64,000 nucleotides of DNA from an uncultured Acetatifactor sp. (GCA_934436245.1 CAKSAM010000001.1:62001-126000), one strand, 5' to 3'. Numbered from the stretch's first letter, positions 33,945 through 44,303 are shown. Translations and numbers: made by a program. Notes: generated from the letters alone by a model not told the origin.

Positions 33945-35117
33945 TTATTCGGGAATACGCTTCATGACCTCCATGCACATTCTGCCATTATGGTAAGGGC
34001 ACTTCCAGGGCTCCACGATAGGACGTCCGGGGTAGGGATTTCCTTCCGGGTCCACTTCCCAGAACCATTCGGAACCGGCTCTCTTATCGATCACATGATC
34101 TCGGATAAATGCCCATTCCTTCTCAGCCGCTTCCAGGTATTCCGTCTTCTCCGGCTCTTTTTCGTAGCCGTTTAAGAAACCGATCACAGTCTCCGCCTGT
34201 ACCCACCAGATTCTGTGTACGTTCACGACACCTCTGTCACATTCGTTTGCCAGAGAGTGTCCGTCGAATGCCACCTTATAGATCTCTGTGGTCAGGTCTT
34301 TGGTGATGACATACATCTTCTGGGTCAGTTCCGGATCATCCAGTACCTTACAGCCTCTGTCAATCAGCCAGGCGGTCTCGATATCGTGACCGTAGGAATG
34401 CAGATCCAGAATCGTATTGTAATGCTTGTCGAAAAATACTTCCTGTCTGTGGAGCTTGGGATTGTAAACCTTCTCAGCGAAGACATTCATGATCCACAGC
34501 AGGCGTCTACGCACCTTTTCATCGCCGGATACCCGGTACAGTTCCGTGTAAGCCTCAAATACATGAAGCAGGGTATTCATGGTTTTGTCTGCCAGGACAC
34601 CGTTCTCCGATAATTTTTCATTGGATTCCGGTTTGAAATCTCTGGTAAATGCTTCCAGATATCCCACCTCATCCATACAGGTGGTCTCGATCAGGGTAAA
34701 CAGCTTTTTCGCCAGCTCCAGGGCTTCCACATCCCCACTGGCCTCATAATATGAGGACAGTGCGTAGATGCAGAATGCCTGATTATAGGTATGTTTCGTA
34801 GTATCCTTCGGCGTTCCGTCATAATTTAAGGACCAGTAGATACCACCGTATTCTTTGTCAAGGCAGTGATCTTTTAAGAAAGTATAGCCGTGCTTGGCTT
34901 CGTCCAACAGACTTTCGTCCTTTAACAGCGTATACGCATTGGAGAAGAACCAGGTGATCCTGCTGTTCAGGATACAGCCTTTTTCTGCTTTTTTATCCAG
35001 CTTCAGATCATAGTCCAGGTAGCCGTAATAGCCACCGAATTCATCATCTCTCATGCCTTTCCAAAAAGGAATAATTCCTTTTGTCAGATGATTTTTGATC
35101 TCTTCTCTCATTTTCAT
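33945..35117 (-). CDS. AGE-family epimerase, cellobiose/mannobiose 2-epimerase-like
   Basis: A 390-aa (alpha/alpha)6-barrel protein. Residues expected in cellobiose 2-epimerases are present: Arg in 'LNSRITWFFS', His and Glu in 'HSYGHDIETAWLIDRG', the Trp pair in 'VHRIWWVQAE', and the late His in 'WKCPYHNGRM'. Such enzymes epimerise the reducing-end sugar of beta-1,4-linked disaccharides. Beside manA and a LacI regulator, beta-1,4-mannobiose to mannosylglucose is the attractive role, but no mannosylglucose phosphorylase is in the window. N-acylglucosamine 2-epimerase is less likely. Confidence 0.85.
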   Translation of the reverse strand: MKMREEIKNHLTKGIIPFWKGMRDDEFGGYYGYLDYDLKLDKKAEKGCILNSRITWFFSNAYTLLKDESLLDEAKHGYTFLKDHCLDKEYGGIYWSLNYDGTPKDTTKHTYNQAFCIYALSSYYEASGDVEALELAKKLFTLIETTCMDEVGYLEAFTRDFKPESNEKLSENGVLADKTMNTLLHVFEAYTELYRVSGDEKVRRRLLWIMNVFAEKVYNPKLHRQEVFFDKHYNTILDLHSYGHDIETAWLIDRGCKVLDDPELTQKMYVITKDLTTEIYKVAFDGHSLANECDRGVVNVHRIWWVQAETVIGFLNGYEKEPEKTEYLEAAEKEWAFIRDHVIDKRAGSEWFWEVDPEGNPYPGRPIVEPWKCPYHNGRMCMEVMKRIPE

Positions 35118-35162
35118 ATTACATTGCTTCCTTTCTTAAATATATTGGGAGGCAAAAAGTCT

Positions 35163-36182
35163 TTATATCTTTGCAACACTTTCTTTTAGGACAATATGAC
35201 CTTCCACAATATGAATTCCAGGTTTATAATTTTTATCACTTATCTTACAAATCATGTTATGAACGGCTTTTAGGGCCATCTCCTCCAAATCTACCTCATA
35301 AGTTGTTATCTGGATATCGCTTAATCCGGGATACAGGTAGTTATCAAAGCCAACCACAGAGATGTCCTCCGGTACACGATATCCGTTCTCTTTCAGTTTC
35401 TTGATCAGAAAGCTTGCGGTCAGATCACAGTTACATACGAACGCCGTAGGCATATCCTTGGGAATCTGCAGCATGTTCACGGTATCGATCTCACCGGTCT
35501 CAATATGACGGTCATCCAGTACCCATTCCTTCTTCTGTTCCAGTCCCAGCTCTAAAATAGCCTTCCGGTAACCAAAATACCGGTCGGTAATACTCTCCGT
35601 GGCCAGCAGGGTTCCCACATAAGCAATTTTGCGGTGTCCCATACGGTACAGATAATAGGTCAGCTCATAGGTTCCGTAGTAGCTGTTGGAGATCACGGAA
35701 TCACTGGCTTCTCTGCCGTTATAATAATCCAGATAGATCACCGGTATCCCGGCCTCTGCGTTCAGATGCTTCAGATAATCATCCAGCATTTTACCAATGA
35801 CAATGATGCCGTCCACCTTGTTCTCCTGTACCAGCTTCGGCATTTTGCCATTCTCTTCCTCTGCCTTTCCGATGACCTCCAGCATGGTAAAACTTTCCTT
35901 TGCTGTGGCTCTAGTGGCTACCGCCTGGTACATCTGCCAGTAAAAGGATTCATATTTAACGAGGAATCTCTCAGAGATCAGAATACCGATATTGTAGCTC
36001 TTTCGGTTCTGGCTTTTTCTTGCCACTGACGGCTGCTGATAGCCCAGTTCTTCCGCAATGCTACGGATTTTTTCCCTTACTTCTTCGCTGACGCCTTTTT
36101 GTCCGGACAGTGCCTTGGACACTGTTACCGTGCTGACTCCAACTCTCTCTGCGATATCTGCTAATTTTACTGCTTTTGCCAT
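35163..36182 (-). CDS. LacI/GalR-family transcription regulator
   Basis: A 339-aa protein with an N-terminal HTH 'LADIAERVGVSTVTVSKALS' (residues 7-26), the hinge region 'EELGYQQPS', and a periplasmic-binding-protein-like effector domain from about residue 63. It is 45 bases upstream of the 2-epimerase gene on the same strand, suggesting local control of disaccharide metabolism. No clear palindromic operator was found in the short gaps around it. The LacI-type site at the GH53 gene is 25 kb away and need not belong to this protein. Confidence 0.92.
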   Translation of the reverse strand: MAKAVKLADIAERVGVSTVTVSKALSGQKGVSEEVREKIRSIAEELGYQQPSVARKSQNRKSYNIGILISERFLVKYESFYWQMYQAVATRATAKESFTMLEVIGKAEEENGKMPKLVQENKVDGIIVIGKMLDDYLKHLNAEAGIPVIYLDYYNGREASDSVISNSYYGTYELTYYLYRMGHRKIAYVGTLLATESITDRYFGYRKAILELGLEQKKEWVLDDRHIETGEIDTVNMLQIPKDMPTAFVCNCDLTASFLIKKLKENGYRVPEDISVVGFDNYLYPGLSDIQITTYEVDLEEMALKAVHNMICKISDKNYKPGIHIVEGHIVLKESVAKI

Positions 36183-36224
36183 GATTCCTTACTCCTCATT
36201 CTCATGTGTATAAAAATGTCCTTT

Positions 36225-36851
36225 TTACAATAAGTCTAAAAACGCAAACGGCATAACCGGATCTGCCTTCAAAAACTGCATCAGCATCAATCCGCAGCGC
36301 ATGGAGACCCGTTCTTCCCGCAGGATCCGGAGCGCCTCCTGTCTGTCAGCCAGGATCACCTGAATATCCTCGGTATTCTCCATCTGCTGTCCTACCTGCT
36401 CTGTCACCGTACCGAAGATCATACTGCCGCTCTCGTCTGTCAACCCCTGCGCCAGGAAAAAGCCTCTGCGGAATGCCGGTTCTCCGCCTTCATAAACCTT
36501 CAGCTTCCAGCCGGTCTCCTCGATCATCTCCCGGCAGGCAGCCTCTGAAGCCGTCTCTCCCGGCTCGATCAATCCTGCAGGCAGTTCATAGAGATAATCG
36601 TCCATGGGGTAACGGTACTGCCGCACCAGTACCAGATGTTGTCCATCCTCCGTTACCGCATAGACCGCCATGCCCTCGGGACTCACGCTGTGAGTCCTGT
36701 GCTTGGTATGATCCTCATCATTGCGAGAAGCAAAATAGTAGTGAAACGGCGTCCCATCCCGTCCTAATGCATCGATATGATACAGATTTAAAAACGGATT
36801 GTCCGTCAGCTTTTCTATTTCACGATAATGTTTTTCATAGTTCTCCATCAT
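36225..36851 (-). CDS. Nudix hydrolase, ADP-ribose pyrophosphatase-like
   Basis: A 208-aa protein. The Nudix box 'GLIEPGETASEAACREMIEE' followed by 'TGW' matches G-x5-E-x7-R-E-U-x-E-E-x-G-U in full. The strand before it, 'VLVRQYRYPMDDYLYELPAG', is typical of ADP-ribose pyrophosphatases. Substrate is not certain from sequence. ATG-ATG at the start follows GGGGAGAC. The LacI gene follows after 42 bases on the same strand. Confidence 0.9.
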   Translation of the reverse strand: MMENYEKHYREIEKLTDNPFLNLYHIDALGRDGTPFHYYFASRNDEDHTKHRTHSVSPEGMAVYAVTEDGQHLVLVRQYRYPMDDYLYELPAGLIEPGETASEAACREMIEETGWKLKVYEGGEPAFRRGFFLAQGLTDESGSMIFGTVTEQVGQQMENTEDIQVILADRQEALRILREERVSMRCGLMLMQFLKADPVMPFAFLDLL

Positions 36852-36979
36852 GTCTCCCCTATTATTTCTGATTCATTTCCTCTTTGTGATAATTTTCTTC
36901 ATTATAACAGACTAATTTAGTCTCGTATACATTATTTTTTAATATATTTTAGGTTTAATTTTGTTAAAAATAAACAGAA

Positions 36980-37019
36980 AAAGCCCTGCCATGCACTTAA
37001 ATCAGCATGACAGAGCTTT
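36980..37019 (-). terminator. Terminator of the PfkB kinase gene
   Basis: AAAGC...TGCCATGC on the left pairs with GCATGACA...GCTTT on the right with small internal mismatches; on the minus strand it ends GGCTTTTTCTGTTT. It lies about 40 bases after the kinase stop codon. Confidence 0.75.
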
Positions 37020-37061
37020 ATATTTTCTATTTCTTCGATCAGCTTAAGAAGGGGAAAGGCT

Positions 37062-38096
37062 TTAGCGGTCCATCTCCGCAATACGTCCGGTGGACTTGTG
37101 CTCCTTGATGATTCCCTGGATCTCCTTTAAGTCGGTGCACAGCAGGTCACCGGGAATGGTATTCTTCAGTGCACTGATGGCATTACCGTATTCCAGTGCT
37201 CTCTGATACTCGCCGGGATGTGCCAGCAGTCCGTACAGGACGCCGGAGATGTACGCATCACCGCTTCCGATACGGTCTACGACTTCGATATCGGTGTAAG
37301 GTGCTTCTTCATAATAGGTATCATCCTTGGCACTGTAGATGATGGAGCCGAAGGTATGACGCTTAGGGCTATGTACGATACGCTGTGTGGATGCCACGAT
37401 GGAGATCGGGTACTCTTCCGTGAAACTCTTCATAATACTCTTGGCATCGCCTTCCTTCAGGAAGGTCAGGCGTGCGGTATCTTCGGAACAGAAGAAAATA
37501 TCTACATAAGGCAGAATGGATTCGATGCATTCCTTCGCCTCGGCGCCGGTCCACAGATTGCCACGGAAGTTGACATCGAAGGAAATGATGGCTCCCTGTG
37601 CTTTAAAGCGCTTGATCATCTCAACAGCGGTAGCTCTCAGCTCCGAGCTGAGGGCCAGTGTGATGCCACTGGTGTGGAAGCAGCGAGTATCGCTGTAGAT
37701 CTTGTCATCATAGTCATCAACGGTCAGCTTGTTGATAGAGGTATTCTTACGGTCATATACAATACGGGGCTTTCTGGGGTAAGCACCATTCTCATAGTAG
37801 TACACGCCCAGTCTGGCATCTTTGTCATCATCGTATACCAGATAGTCATCGCTGACGCCGCAGAGACGTACACGGTTCTTGATATATACACCAAGGTCAT
37901 TGGCCGGAAGCTTGGAAATGATACCGCAGCGCAATCCCAACATTGCTGCACCGGTGATGGCATTCAGTTCTGCACCTCCTGCCTGCTTGCTGAAGCTGTC
38001 GCCTCTGGTAATACGCTCATTGTCGGGCGGTGATAATCTCAGCATGATCTCTCCCAGGGAGAGCAGGTCAAATTCCTTTTTCTCAGTCAGTTCCAT
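37062..38096 (-). CDS. PfkB-family sugar kinase, 2-dehydro-3-deoxygluconokinase-like
   Basis: A 344-aa ribokinase-fold enzyme from ATG 38096, eight bases after GGGAG. Features are 'LLSLGEIMLRLSPPDNERIT', the substrate Gly-Gly motif in 'KQAGGAELNAITGAAMLGLR', and the active-site signature 'VDRIGSGDAYISGVLYGL' whose Asp is the catalytic base. KdgK is the closest type known to me; ribokinase and fructokinase are less likely. It would phosphorylate KDG from hexuronate breakdown. It stands alone, with a terminator downstream. Confidence 0.85.
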   Translation of the reverse strand: MELTEKKEFDLLSLGEIMLRLSPPDNERITRGDSFSKQAGGAELNAITGAAMLGLRCGIISKLPANDLGVYIKNRVRLCGVSDDYLVYDDDKDARLGVYYYENGAYPRKPRIVYDRKNTSINKLTVDDYDDKIYSDTRCFHTSGITLALSSELRATAVEMIKRFKAQGAIISFDVNFRGNLWTGAEAKECIESILPYVDIFFCSEDTARLTFLKEGDAKSIMKSFTEEYPISIVASTQRIVHSPKRHTFGSIIYSAKDDTYYEEAPYTDIEVVDRIGSGDAYISGVLYGLLAHPGEYQRALEYGNAISALKNTIPGDLLCTDLKEIQGIIKEHKSTGRIAEMDR

Positions 38097-38271
38097 AACA
38101 TAAACTCCCATCTGCATTTTTGTCAAATGCTGTATCTCAGTTTCGCCGGTATTCCTCTCAATGCGCCATTGAAACCCCTTACATTTTTTCTTTTCATTTG
38201 TACTATAACACAAGTACACGGCGGCGGTAAAGACACCAGACATTAATTAAAAATTTAACATAGAACATTGC

Positions 38272-38300
38272 TTGTCAATTAAATACCGGCTTGTTATACT
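38272..38300 (+). promoter_or_regulatory. Promoter of the GT39-like gene
   Basis: TTGTCA (38272-38277), a 17-bp spacer and TATACT (38295-38300), about 75 bases before the start codon. Confidence 0.65.
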
Positions 38301-38333
38301 TGACATAGTTGTTTTCAGCTTATTTGTTTTGAT

Positions 38334-38350
38334 CTATGGAATTTCCATAG
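38334..38350. promoter_or_regulatory. Perfect palindrome in the leader of the GT39-like gene
   Basis: CTATGGAATTTCCATAG has perfect eight-base arms about one central T. It is 24 bases before the start codon and just upstream of the ribosome site AAAGGA. It may be an operator or a short hairpin. Confidence 0.45.
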
Positions 38351-38374
38351 TGTCAAAGAAAGGATCTTTTTTCG

Positions 38375-39961
38375 ATGAAACATAAATCACTTACACTTCC
38401 TTCCTGGCTGCTTCCCCTGCTTCTGATGCTGCTTGGCAGTATTCTGCGGCTGGCTTATCTGGGAATCGTTCCCGGGGGGATCCATCAGGACGAAAGCTTT
38501 GTAGCCTGGAATGCCTTTGCCCTGCTCCACGAAGGAATGGATTCTGCCGGTCATGTCTGGCCGGTATATATGGCAGACTGGGGAGACGGACACAGTGCCT
38601 TATATGTATGGCTGCTGGTCCCCCTGCTTGCGCTGAACAACGGACATATCAGCCCCGTTCTGAGCCGCCTGCCACAGGCCATCGTTAGTATTTTTACCCT
38701 TTGGGCAGTGTATTGTCTGTTAAAGCGCATGTTTGACAAAAAGCTGGCCTCCTGGGGACTTTTTCTGCTGGCCGTCTGTCCCTGGCATATCATGATGTCC
38801 CGTTGGGGTCTGGATGCCAATCTGGCTCCCGGATTCCTGATCTTCGGCCTGTATTTCTTCGTCAGAGGCATGGAAGATCATCGCTTCCTTCCTGTATCCG
38901 GGATTTTTTACGGTCTGAGCCTCTACTGTTATGCTGTTATATGGCCAATTGTACCCCTGCTCCTGCTACTGCAGATCGGATATGCACTGGCCTTCCGGAA
39001 AATACGGATCGACCGCTACAGCATAAGTGCTGCCGTGATCCTGGGTGTACTGGCTCTGCCGCTGCTTCTGTTTTTATGTGTGAATTCCGGTATTCTGCCT
39101 GAGATCACGCTTCCTTTTATGACCATTCCAAAAATGGGAGGCTATCGCGGTTCCGAAGTGGCATTCTCCCTGTCCAAAATGTATCATAATCTGCGGACGG
39201 CGTTATCTCTGTTGTATCATCAGAATACCGGCACTCCCTATGACATTCTGCTGCCCTGGGGGCTTTTTTACGATATCGGCCGTATATTTATTGTGATCGG
39301 TGCGGTCTCTCTGTGTATCCGCGTTGGGAAGAGGCTGATACAACGTACTTTTGCCTGGGAGACTTTTCTGCTGATCCAGCTGATCGGCGGCGGCTTTGAC
39401 TGTCTGATCGTAACGGCTGTCCTGCACCAGATTGATGCTCTGTATATCCCTCTCGTCCTCTGTGAAGCCTGGGGTGTATACACGCTGCTGCAGGCATTGC
39501 AAAAGCTGCGGCCTTATGTGGCCACCGTTGCTGCCTCATTGCTTGCCCTCTGCTATCTGATCTGTCTGGTACTGTTCCAGTGGGACTATTATACCGAATA
39601 CCGTACACTGACGGATGCCTATTTTGCCAAAGGAGTCGGGCAATGCGTGGAATATGCCCTGCAGCAATGTAAAGAGAACGGCATCTCCACGATTTCTGTG
39701 GAAAAAGGTGCCCAATGGCCCAGACTTCTCTTCTATACTGAGACCCTGCCATCCCAGTACCTCGCCACGGTTACCTATGATGTGGCTCCGGCACCTGCTG
39801 CCTTTACTACATCAGACAATATCCGGATCAATACTCGCATTAACTACGATACCATTGGTTCCGACAGTATTTATATCATTTATTACACCGACGAAGCTGT
39901 TTTCTCGGCAGACTTCACCCTGACGCCTTTTTACGACTGGTACGTTGCCGTTCCTAAATAG
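38375..39961 (+). CDS. GT39/ArnT-like membrane glycosyltransferase
   Basis: A 528-aa polytopic protein with about 11-12 hydrophobic helices. The first extracellular loop has the Asp-Glu motif in 'GGIHQDESFVAWNAFALL', characteristic of GT-C enzymes using polyprenyl-phosphate sugars. 'SRWGLDANLAPGFLIFGLYF' is also typical of the PMT/ArnT superfamily. A C-terminal soluble segment follows the last helix. It probably transfers a sugar from undecaprenyl phosphate to a surface polymer or protein; donor and acceptor are unknown. Monocistronic. Its last 8 bases overlap the convergent 34-aa ORF. Confidence 0.82.
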   Translation: MKHKSLTLPSWLLPLLLMLLGSILRLAYLGIVPGGIHQDESFVAWNAFALLHEGMDSAGHVWPVYMADWGDGHSALYVWLLVPLLALNNGHISPVLSRLPQAIVSIFTLWAVYCLLKRMFDKKLASWGLFLLAVCPWHIMMSRWGLDANLAPGFLIFGLYFFVRGMEDHRFLPVSGIFYGLSLYCYAVIWPIVPLLLLLQIGYALAFRKIRIDRYSISAAVILGVLALPLLLFLCVNSGILPEITLPFMTIPKMGGYRGSEVAFSLSKMYHNLRTALSLLYHQNTGTPYDILLPWGLFYDIGRIFIVIGAVSLCIRVGKRLIQRTFAWETFLLIQLIGGGFDCLIVTAVLHQIDALYIPLVLCEAWGVYTLLQALQKLRPYVATVAASLLALCYLICLVLFQWDYYTEYRTLTDAYFAKGVGQCVEYALQQCKENGISTISVEKGAQWPRLLFYTETLPSQYLATVTYDVAPAPAAFTTSDNIRINTRINYDTIGSDSIYIIYYTDEAVFSADFTLTPFYDWYVAVPK

Positions 39962-40058
39962 CTTCCATGTAATCAAAGTAATCATCCTCGCTGGCAAATA
40001 AGATATATTCATTCTCCACATATCCCATATATCCGCTGGCAGTCACATATCCTTTCAT
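39954..40058 (-). CDS. 34-aa small protein with sequestered ribosome site
   Basis: ATG 40058 to TAG 39954. The product begins 'MKGYVTASGYMGYVENEYIL' and ends 'DDYFDYMEAI'; it is acidic and Tyr-rich, with no membrane segment. A perfect AGGAGG lies eight bases upstream. It resembles very short hypothetical proteins I associate with Lachnospiraceae, but that is memory, not a search. The ribosome site is inside a 17-bp hairpin (40064-40111). It lies downstream of mfd on the same strand. Confidence 0.6.
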   Translation of the reverse strand: MKGYVTASGYMGYVENEYILFASEDDYFDYMEAI

Positions 40059-40063
40059 AATAA

Positions 40064-40111
40064 ATACCTCCTTATCAGAATCCTTTGTTCCCTGTTCTGA
40101 TAAGAAGGTAT
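40064..40111 (-). promoter_or_regulatory. Hairpin burying the Shine-Dalgarno of the 34-aa ORF
   Basis: On the minus strand the arm 40111-40095 (ATACCTTCTTATCAGAA) pairs with 40080-40064 (TTCTGATAAGGAGGTAT) over 17 positions with one G-U pair and a 14-base loop. The AGGAGG is fully inside the stem, five bases before the ATG. No T-run follows, so it is not a standard terminator. It could be an RNA thermometer-like or protein-dependent switch. Confidence 0.7.
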
Positions 40112-40146
40112 CATTTTTATAGTCCCATAAAACTCTCTTAATTTTT

Positions 40147-43100
40147 CTATTCCGGCTCTGTTTCCAGCACCAGGTCTTTCATTTGTTCCAGTAATTCCTC
40201 GGTCTTGCCCATCAAAAGCTCCGCATCAGTCTCCACCAGTCCTGTTTTCTTGTACTTGTAGGTGAAAAACGGATTACCGTAGGCAGTAAAACTCAGTTCG
40301 TCCTTATGCTTTTTCAGGAAATCCGGAATCTTGCGGGGATCGATCTTCGCATCCGGGCGGAAATTAAAGGTGATCCTCTCGTTCTTGCCCTTGATCTCCG
40401 TCATGTCCAGACCGTGAGCCGCCATGCGGATCAGGGCGATACGCAGCAGATTGTCCACTGCCTTGGGGATGTTACCGAAGCGGTCTAACAGTTCATCCTT
40501 CATTTCATCCCGCTCTTTTATGGTCTCGATTCCGGCGATCCGTTTGTAAATATCCAGCTTCTGTGTCTCGTTGACAATGTATTCGGCCGGAATGTAAGCA
40601 TCCACATCCAGATCGATCACCGTGGTGAAATCCACCGTCGTATGGATTCCCTTCAGATTCTGCACCGCTTCGTTCAGCATCTTGCAGTAGAGATCGTATC
40701 CTACAGCTTCCATATGGCCATGCTGGCTCATTCCCAACAGATTCCCGGCACCGCGGATCTCCAGATCACGCATGGCAATTTTGAAACCGCTGCCCAGATC
40801 TGTGAATTCCTTAATGGCCGCCAGGCGCTTCTCCGCCACTTCTTTCAACATCTTATCCCGCTTGTACATCAGGAAAGCATAGGCATTCCGGTTGGAACGG
40901 CCCACACGGCCTCTCAGCTGATACAGCTGGGACAGTCCCAGATTGTCCGAATCGTGGATGATCATGGTGTTGACATTGGAAATGTCCAGTCCGGTCTCTA
41001 TGATGGTGGTAGATACCAGCACATCGATCTCTCCGTTAATGAAATCGAACATGATCCGCTCCAGCTCATGTTCCTTCATCTGTCCATGGGCGTATGCCAC
41101 GTTGGCTTCCGGCACAAGCTTTGCGATCTGTGCTGCGATATCCGCAATATTGTTCACCCGGTTGTAGACATAGTAGATCTGTCCGCCCCGGGCCATTTCC
41201 CGGACAATGGCCTCTCTCACCAGTTCGTCATTATATTCACAGACAAAGGTCTGGATCGGCAGCCGGTCATTAGGAGCCTCCTCCAGCACGCTCATATCCC
41301 GGATGCCGATGAGACTCATATGCAATGTCCGGGGAATGGGAGTTGCTGTCAGGGTCAGTACATCCACGTTTTCTTTTAATTTCTTGATCTTCTCCTTATG
41401 AGCCACACCGAAACGCTGTTCCTCATCGATGATCAGCAGCCCCAGATCCTTGAATTTCACATCCGCAGATAATACTCTGTGGGTACCGATGACGATATCC
41501 ACCATGCCCTTTTCCAGATCCTTCACCGTCTTTTTGATCTCCGACGGCGTACGGAAGCGGCTCATCAATGCGATATTGATGGGGAAATCCTTCATTCTCT
41601 GCACAAAGGTGTTGTAATGCTGCTGTGCCAGAATTGTGGTAGGCACCAGATAAACCACCTGTTTGCCCTCCTGCACGGCCTTGAAAGCAGCACGGATGGC
41701 GATTTCCGTCTTACCGTAGCCCACATCTCCACAGATCAGTCGATCCATGATCCGGTGGCTCTCCATGTCCGCCTTGGTGTCTGCAATGGCATTGAGCTGA
41801 TCCTCCGTCTCTTCAAAGGGGAACATTTCCTCGAACTCCCTCTGCCAGACAGTGTCTTTCCCGAAAGCATAGCCCTCACTCTGCTGTCTCACCGCATACA
41901 GTTCCACCAGATCCTTCGCCACGGCGCTGACGGCGCTGCGCACCTTCGTCTTGGTGTGCTCCCATTCTTTGCCGCCTAACTTGTTCAGCTTCGGTTTCTT
42001 TGCCGCATCGGCGGAAGCATACTTCTGGATTACATCTAATCCGGTAGCTAAAATATACAGATTGCCGCCATCCCGGTACTCAATCTTCAGATAGTCTTTA
42101 ACGACTTTGTCCACTTCGACCTTCTCGATGCCTTTATATATCCCCAGTCCGTGGGTCTCATGCACCACGTAATCCCCGATCTTCAGCTCATTGAAATCAT
42201 TGATCTTCTGTCCCTGATAGAGCTTTTTCTTCTTTTTCTTACGTTTCTCAGCACCAAAAATGTCACTTTCGGAAAGCACTACGAATTTCAGCCAGGGGTA
42301 CTCAAAGCCTCTGTTCACATGACCGTAATAGGTCAGGATCTCCCCGGGCTGTACCTCCCGCATGGGGTCTTCCGTGTATACCGCCGTCAGACCGGCATCC
42401 TCTGTGTTCCGCAGATCCTCCGCCAGACGCTTTGCTCTGGTACGGGAACCAGACAACAGAAGTACCCGGTAGCCGTTCTTTCTATATTTTTTCAGATCCT
42501 TGACCAGGGATTCAAAGCTGTTGTTATAGGGGGCAATGCTGCGAGCGGCAATGTCCACATGCTTTTCCGTCTTGAAATATCCGTACCTGGTCTCCATGGT
42601 AGACAGAGTCACCACAGCATTTTTCTCTAAAGTAGCTGCCACCTGTTCTCCGCTGTAGAGAATATTCATCTGCCCCGGCAGCACATAACCCTTTCGGGCA
42701 CGTTGCTCCATGCTCTCCCGGAATTCCAGTTCGATGGCATCCGCCTGTTCCTTCACTCTCGCCGGTTCATCGATGTAGAATACCAGAGAACGTCCTGCCA
42801 TATCTGCCAGCAGTTCCGGCATCGTAACCGTATTTTCATAAAAATAGCGGATATATCCTTCCAGGTTGATCTTACTCTGGAATTCCAGCAGCTGTTCTTT
42901 CAGTTCACTGACCTGTGCGGCGATCCTGTGAGCCTCCTCCGGCTGGTGGGCATCCCGGAAGATTTTCTCCTGTTTGTCTGCTTCCTTTTCCAGTTTTGCA
43001 ATGCCCTTGCGGATCTGCTCTTCCGACAGCACAAACTCCGTGGCCGGGTAGACTGTGATGCTCTCCAGCTTCTCAATGGAACGCTGGCTCAAGATGTCGA

Positions 43101-43704
43101 AGCTGCGGATGGACTCCACCTCATCTCCCCACAGTTCGATACGGTAGGGGTTCTCCTCCGTCAGGTCAAAAATGTCCACGATGCCGCCGCGGATGGAGAA
43201 CTGTCCCGGGCTTTCCACCTGATAAGCCTTCTCATATCCCATGGCCACCAGCCGGGATGCCAGTTTACTCTCATCCAGAGTGCCTCCCCGTTCAGTACGG
43301 ATGATGTCTTTTTCTTCCCACAGCACCTGCGGTGTCATCAGCGCTGCGTAGGTAGTGACGATCGTGACAGGCTTCCCCTCCACGACTCTGCGCAGAGTCT
43401 TAATCCGCTCCTGGACCAGCTGGTTACCGTGGATATCCGCCTGGAAAAAGATCAGATCCTTCGCCGGATACAGCATGACATTTCTGTCATAAAAACGGTA
43501 TTCCTCGTAGATCTCCTTGGCTTTTAAGTCGTTATAAGTAACGATGACCTTGTATTTCAGGCCATCGCTGAGTCCGTAGATCATATGAAGTTTCTGTGAG
43601 TCCACGCATCCGGACAGGGCAACCGTTCCTTTTCCCTGTCTTACGGCTTTGCGGATCTCGTCATATTCCGCCAGTTCTTTCAGTGGCGCAATCAGTGCCT
43701 GCAT
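40147..43704 (-). CDS. mfd: Transcription-repair coupling factor
   Basis: An 1185-aa protein of normal length for Mfd. In order: a UvrB-like N-terminal module ('[20 protein letters not shown]'), the RNA-polymerase interaction domain ('[20 protein letters not shown]'), and the RecG-like translocase with Walker A '[20 protein letters not shown]' and '[11 protein letters not shown]'. The C-terminal TRCF domain includes '[20 protein letters not shown]'. It removes stalled RNA polymerase at lesions and recruits UvrA. It follows pth by 26 bases, a common clostridial arrangement. Confidence 0.97.
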   Translation of the reverse strand: MQALIAPLKELAEYDEIRKAVRQGKGTVALSGCVDSQKLHMIYGLSDGLKYKVIVTYNDLKAKEIYEEYRFYDRNVMLYPAKDLIFFQADIHGNQLVQERIKTLRRVVEGKPVTIVTTYAALMTPQVLWEEKDIIRTERGGTLDESKLASRLVAMGYEKAYQVESPGQFSIRGGIVDIFDLTEENPYRIELWGDEVESIRSFDILSQRSIEKLESITVYPATEFVLSEEQIRKGIAKLEKEADKQEKIFRDAHQPEEAHRIAAQVSELKEQLLEFQSKINLEGYIRYFYENTVTMPELLADMAGRSLVFYIDEPARVKEQADAIELEFRESMEQRARKGYVLPGQMNILYSGEQVAATLEKNAVVTLSTMETRYGYFKTEKHVDIAARSIAPYNNSFESLVKDLKKYRKNGYRVLLLSGSRTRAKRLAEDLRNTEDAGLTAVYTEDPMREVQPGEILTYYGHVNRGFEYPWLKFVVLSESDIFGAEKRKKKKKKLYQGQKINDFNELKIGDYVVHETHGLGIYKGIEKVEVDKVVKDYLKIEYRDGGNLYILATGLDVIQKYASADAAKKPKLNKLGGKEWEHTKTKVRSAVSAVAKDLVELYAVRQQSEGYAFGKDTVWQREFEEMFPFEETEDQLNAIADTKADMESHRIMDRLICGDVGYGKTEIAIRAAFKAVQEGKQVVYLVPTTILAQQHYNTFVQRMKDFPINIALMSRFRTPSEIKKTVKDLEKGMVDIVIGTHRVLSADVKFKDLGLLIIDEEQRFGVAHKEKIKKLKENVDVLTLTATPIPRTLHMSLIGIRDMSVLEEAPNDRLPIQTFVCEYNDELVREAIVREMARGGQIYYVYNRVNNIADIAAQIAKLVPEANVAYAHGQMKEHELERIMFDFINGEIDVLVSTTIIETGLDISNVNTMIIHDSDNLGLSQLYQLRGRVGRSNRNAYAFLMYKRDKMLKEVAEKRLAAIKEFTDLGSGFKIAMRDLEIRGAGNLLGMSQHGHMEAVGYDLYCKMLNEAVQNLKGIHTTVDFTTVIDLDVDAYIPAEYIVNETQKLDIYKRIAGIETIKERDEMKDELLDRFGNIPKAVDNLLRIALIRMAAHGLDMTEIKGKNERITFNFRPDAKIDPRKIPDFLKKHKDELSFTAYGNPFFTYKYKKTGLVETDAELLMGKTEELLEQMKDLVLETEPE

Positions 43705-43730
43705 TTTCGTTTCCTCTTACTATACAACTG

Positions 43731-44303
43731 TTACGCTTTCTTACTGTTAAAATGGTTCATGGCTGCATCCGCATTCTCGGTGATGATCATACGGATAGCT
43801 TCTGCCGCTGTCTTTGCCGCTTCATCCATAACCTTACGTTCCTCGGCCGGGAAGTGTCCCAGCACGTAGTCCGCCAGGTCGAAGTTCTTTGGCTTCTCTC
43901 CCACACCCATGCGCACACGGATAAAAGTATCATGCCCCAACATTTTGATGATATTCTTCAGCCCGTTGTGACCGCCGGCGCTGCCCTTTTTGCGGATGCG
44001 GAGCTGTCCCACATCCAGGCTGATGTCGTCGGAGATCACGATCAGTTCCGCAGTATCATCCACCTTATAATAGTCCACGATTTCCCGGATGCTCTCACCA
44101 CTTAAGTTCATGAAAGTCTGGGGCTTCGCCAGGATCACCTTCTGCCCCGCCACATAACCCTTGCCGATCAGTGCCTTATGCTTACTCTCCATGACAGCGA
44201 TATTTTCTTCCTCTGCTAATCTGTCTATGACATCAAACCCGATATTATGTCTCGTATTTTCATATTCTTTACCGGGATTTCCCAGCCCTGCGATAATATA
44301 CAT
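43731..44303 (-). CDS. pth: Peptidyl-tRNA hydrolase
   Basis: A 190-aa enzyme freeing tRNA from peptidyl-tRNA. Catalytic His is in 'YENTRHNIGFDVID', and 'KPQTFMNLSGES', 'ISDDISLDVGQLRIR' and 'GSAGGHNGLKNI' carry the other conserved Asn and Asp residues. The start follows AAGGAG. Operon with mfd. Confidence 0.96.
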   Translation of the reverse strand: MYIIAGLGNPGKEYENTRHNIGFDVIDRLAEEENIAVMESKHKALIGKGYVAGQKVILAKPQTFMNLSGESIREIVDYYKVDDTAELIVISDDISLDVGQLRIRKKGSAGGHNGLKNIIKMLGHDTFIRVRMGVGEKPKNFDLADYVLGHFPAEERKVMDEAAKTAAEAIRMIITENADAAMNHFNSKKA

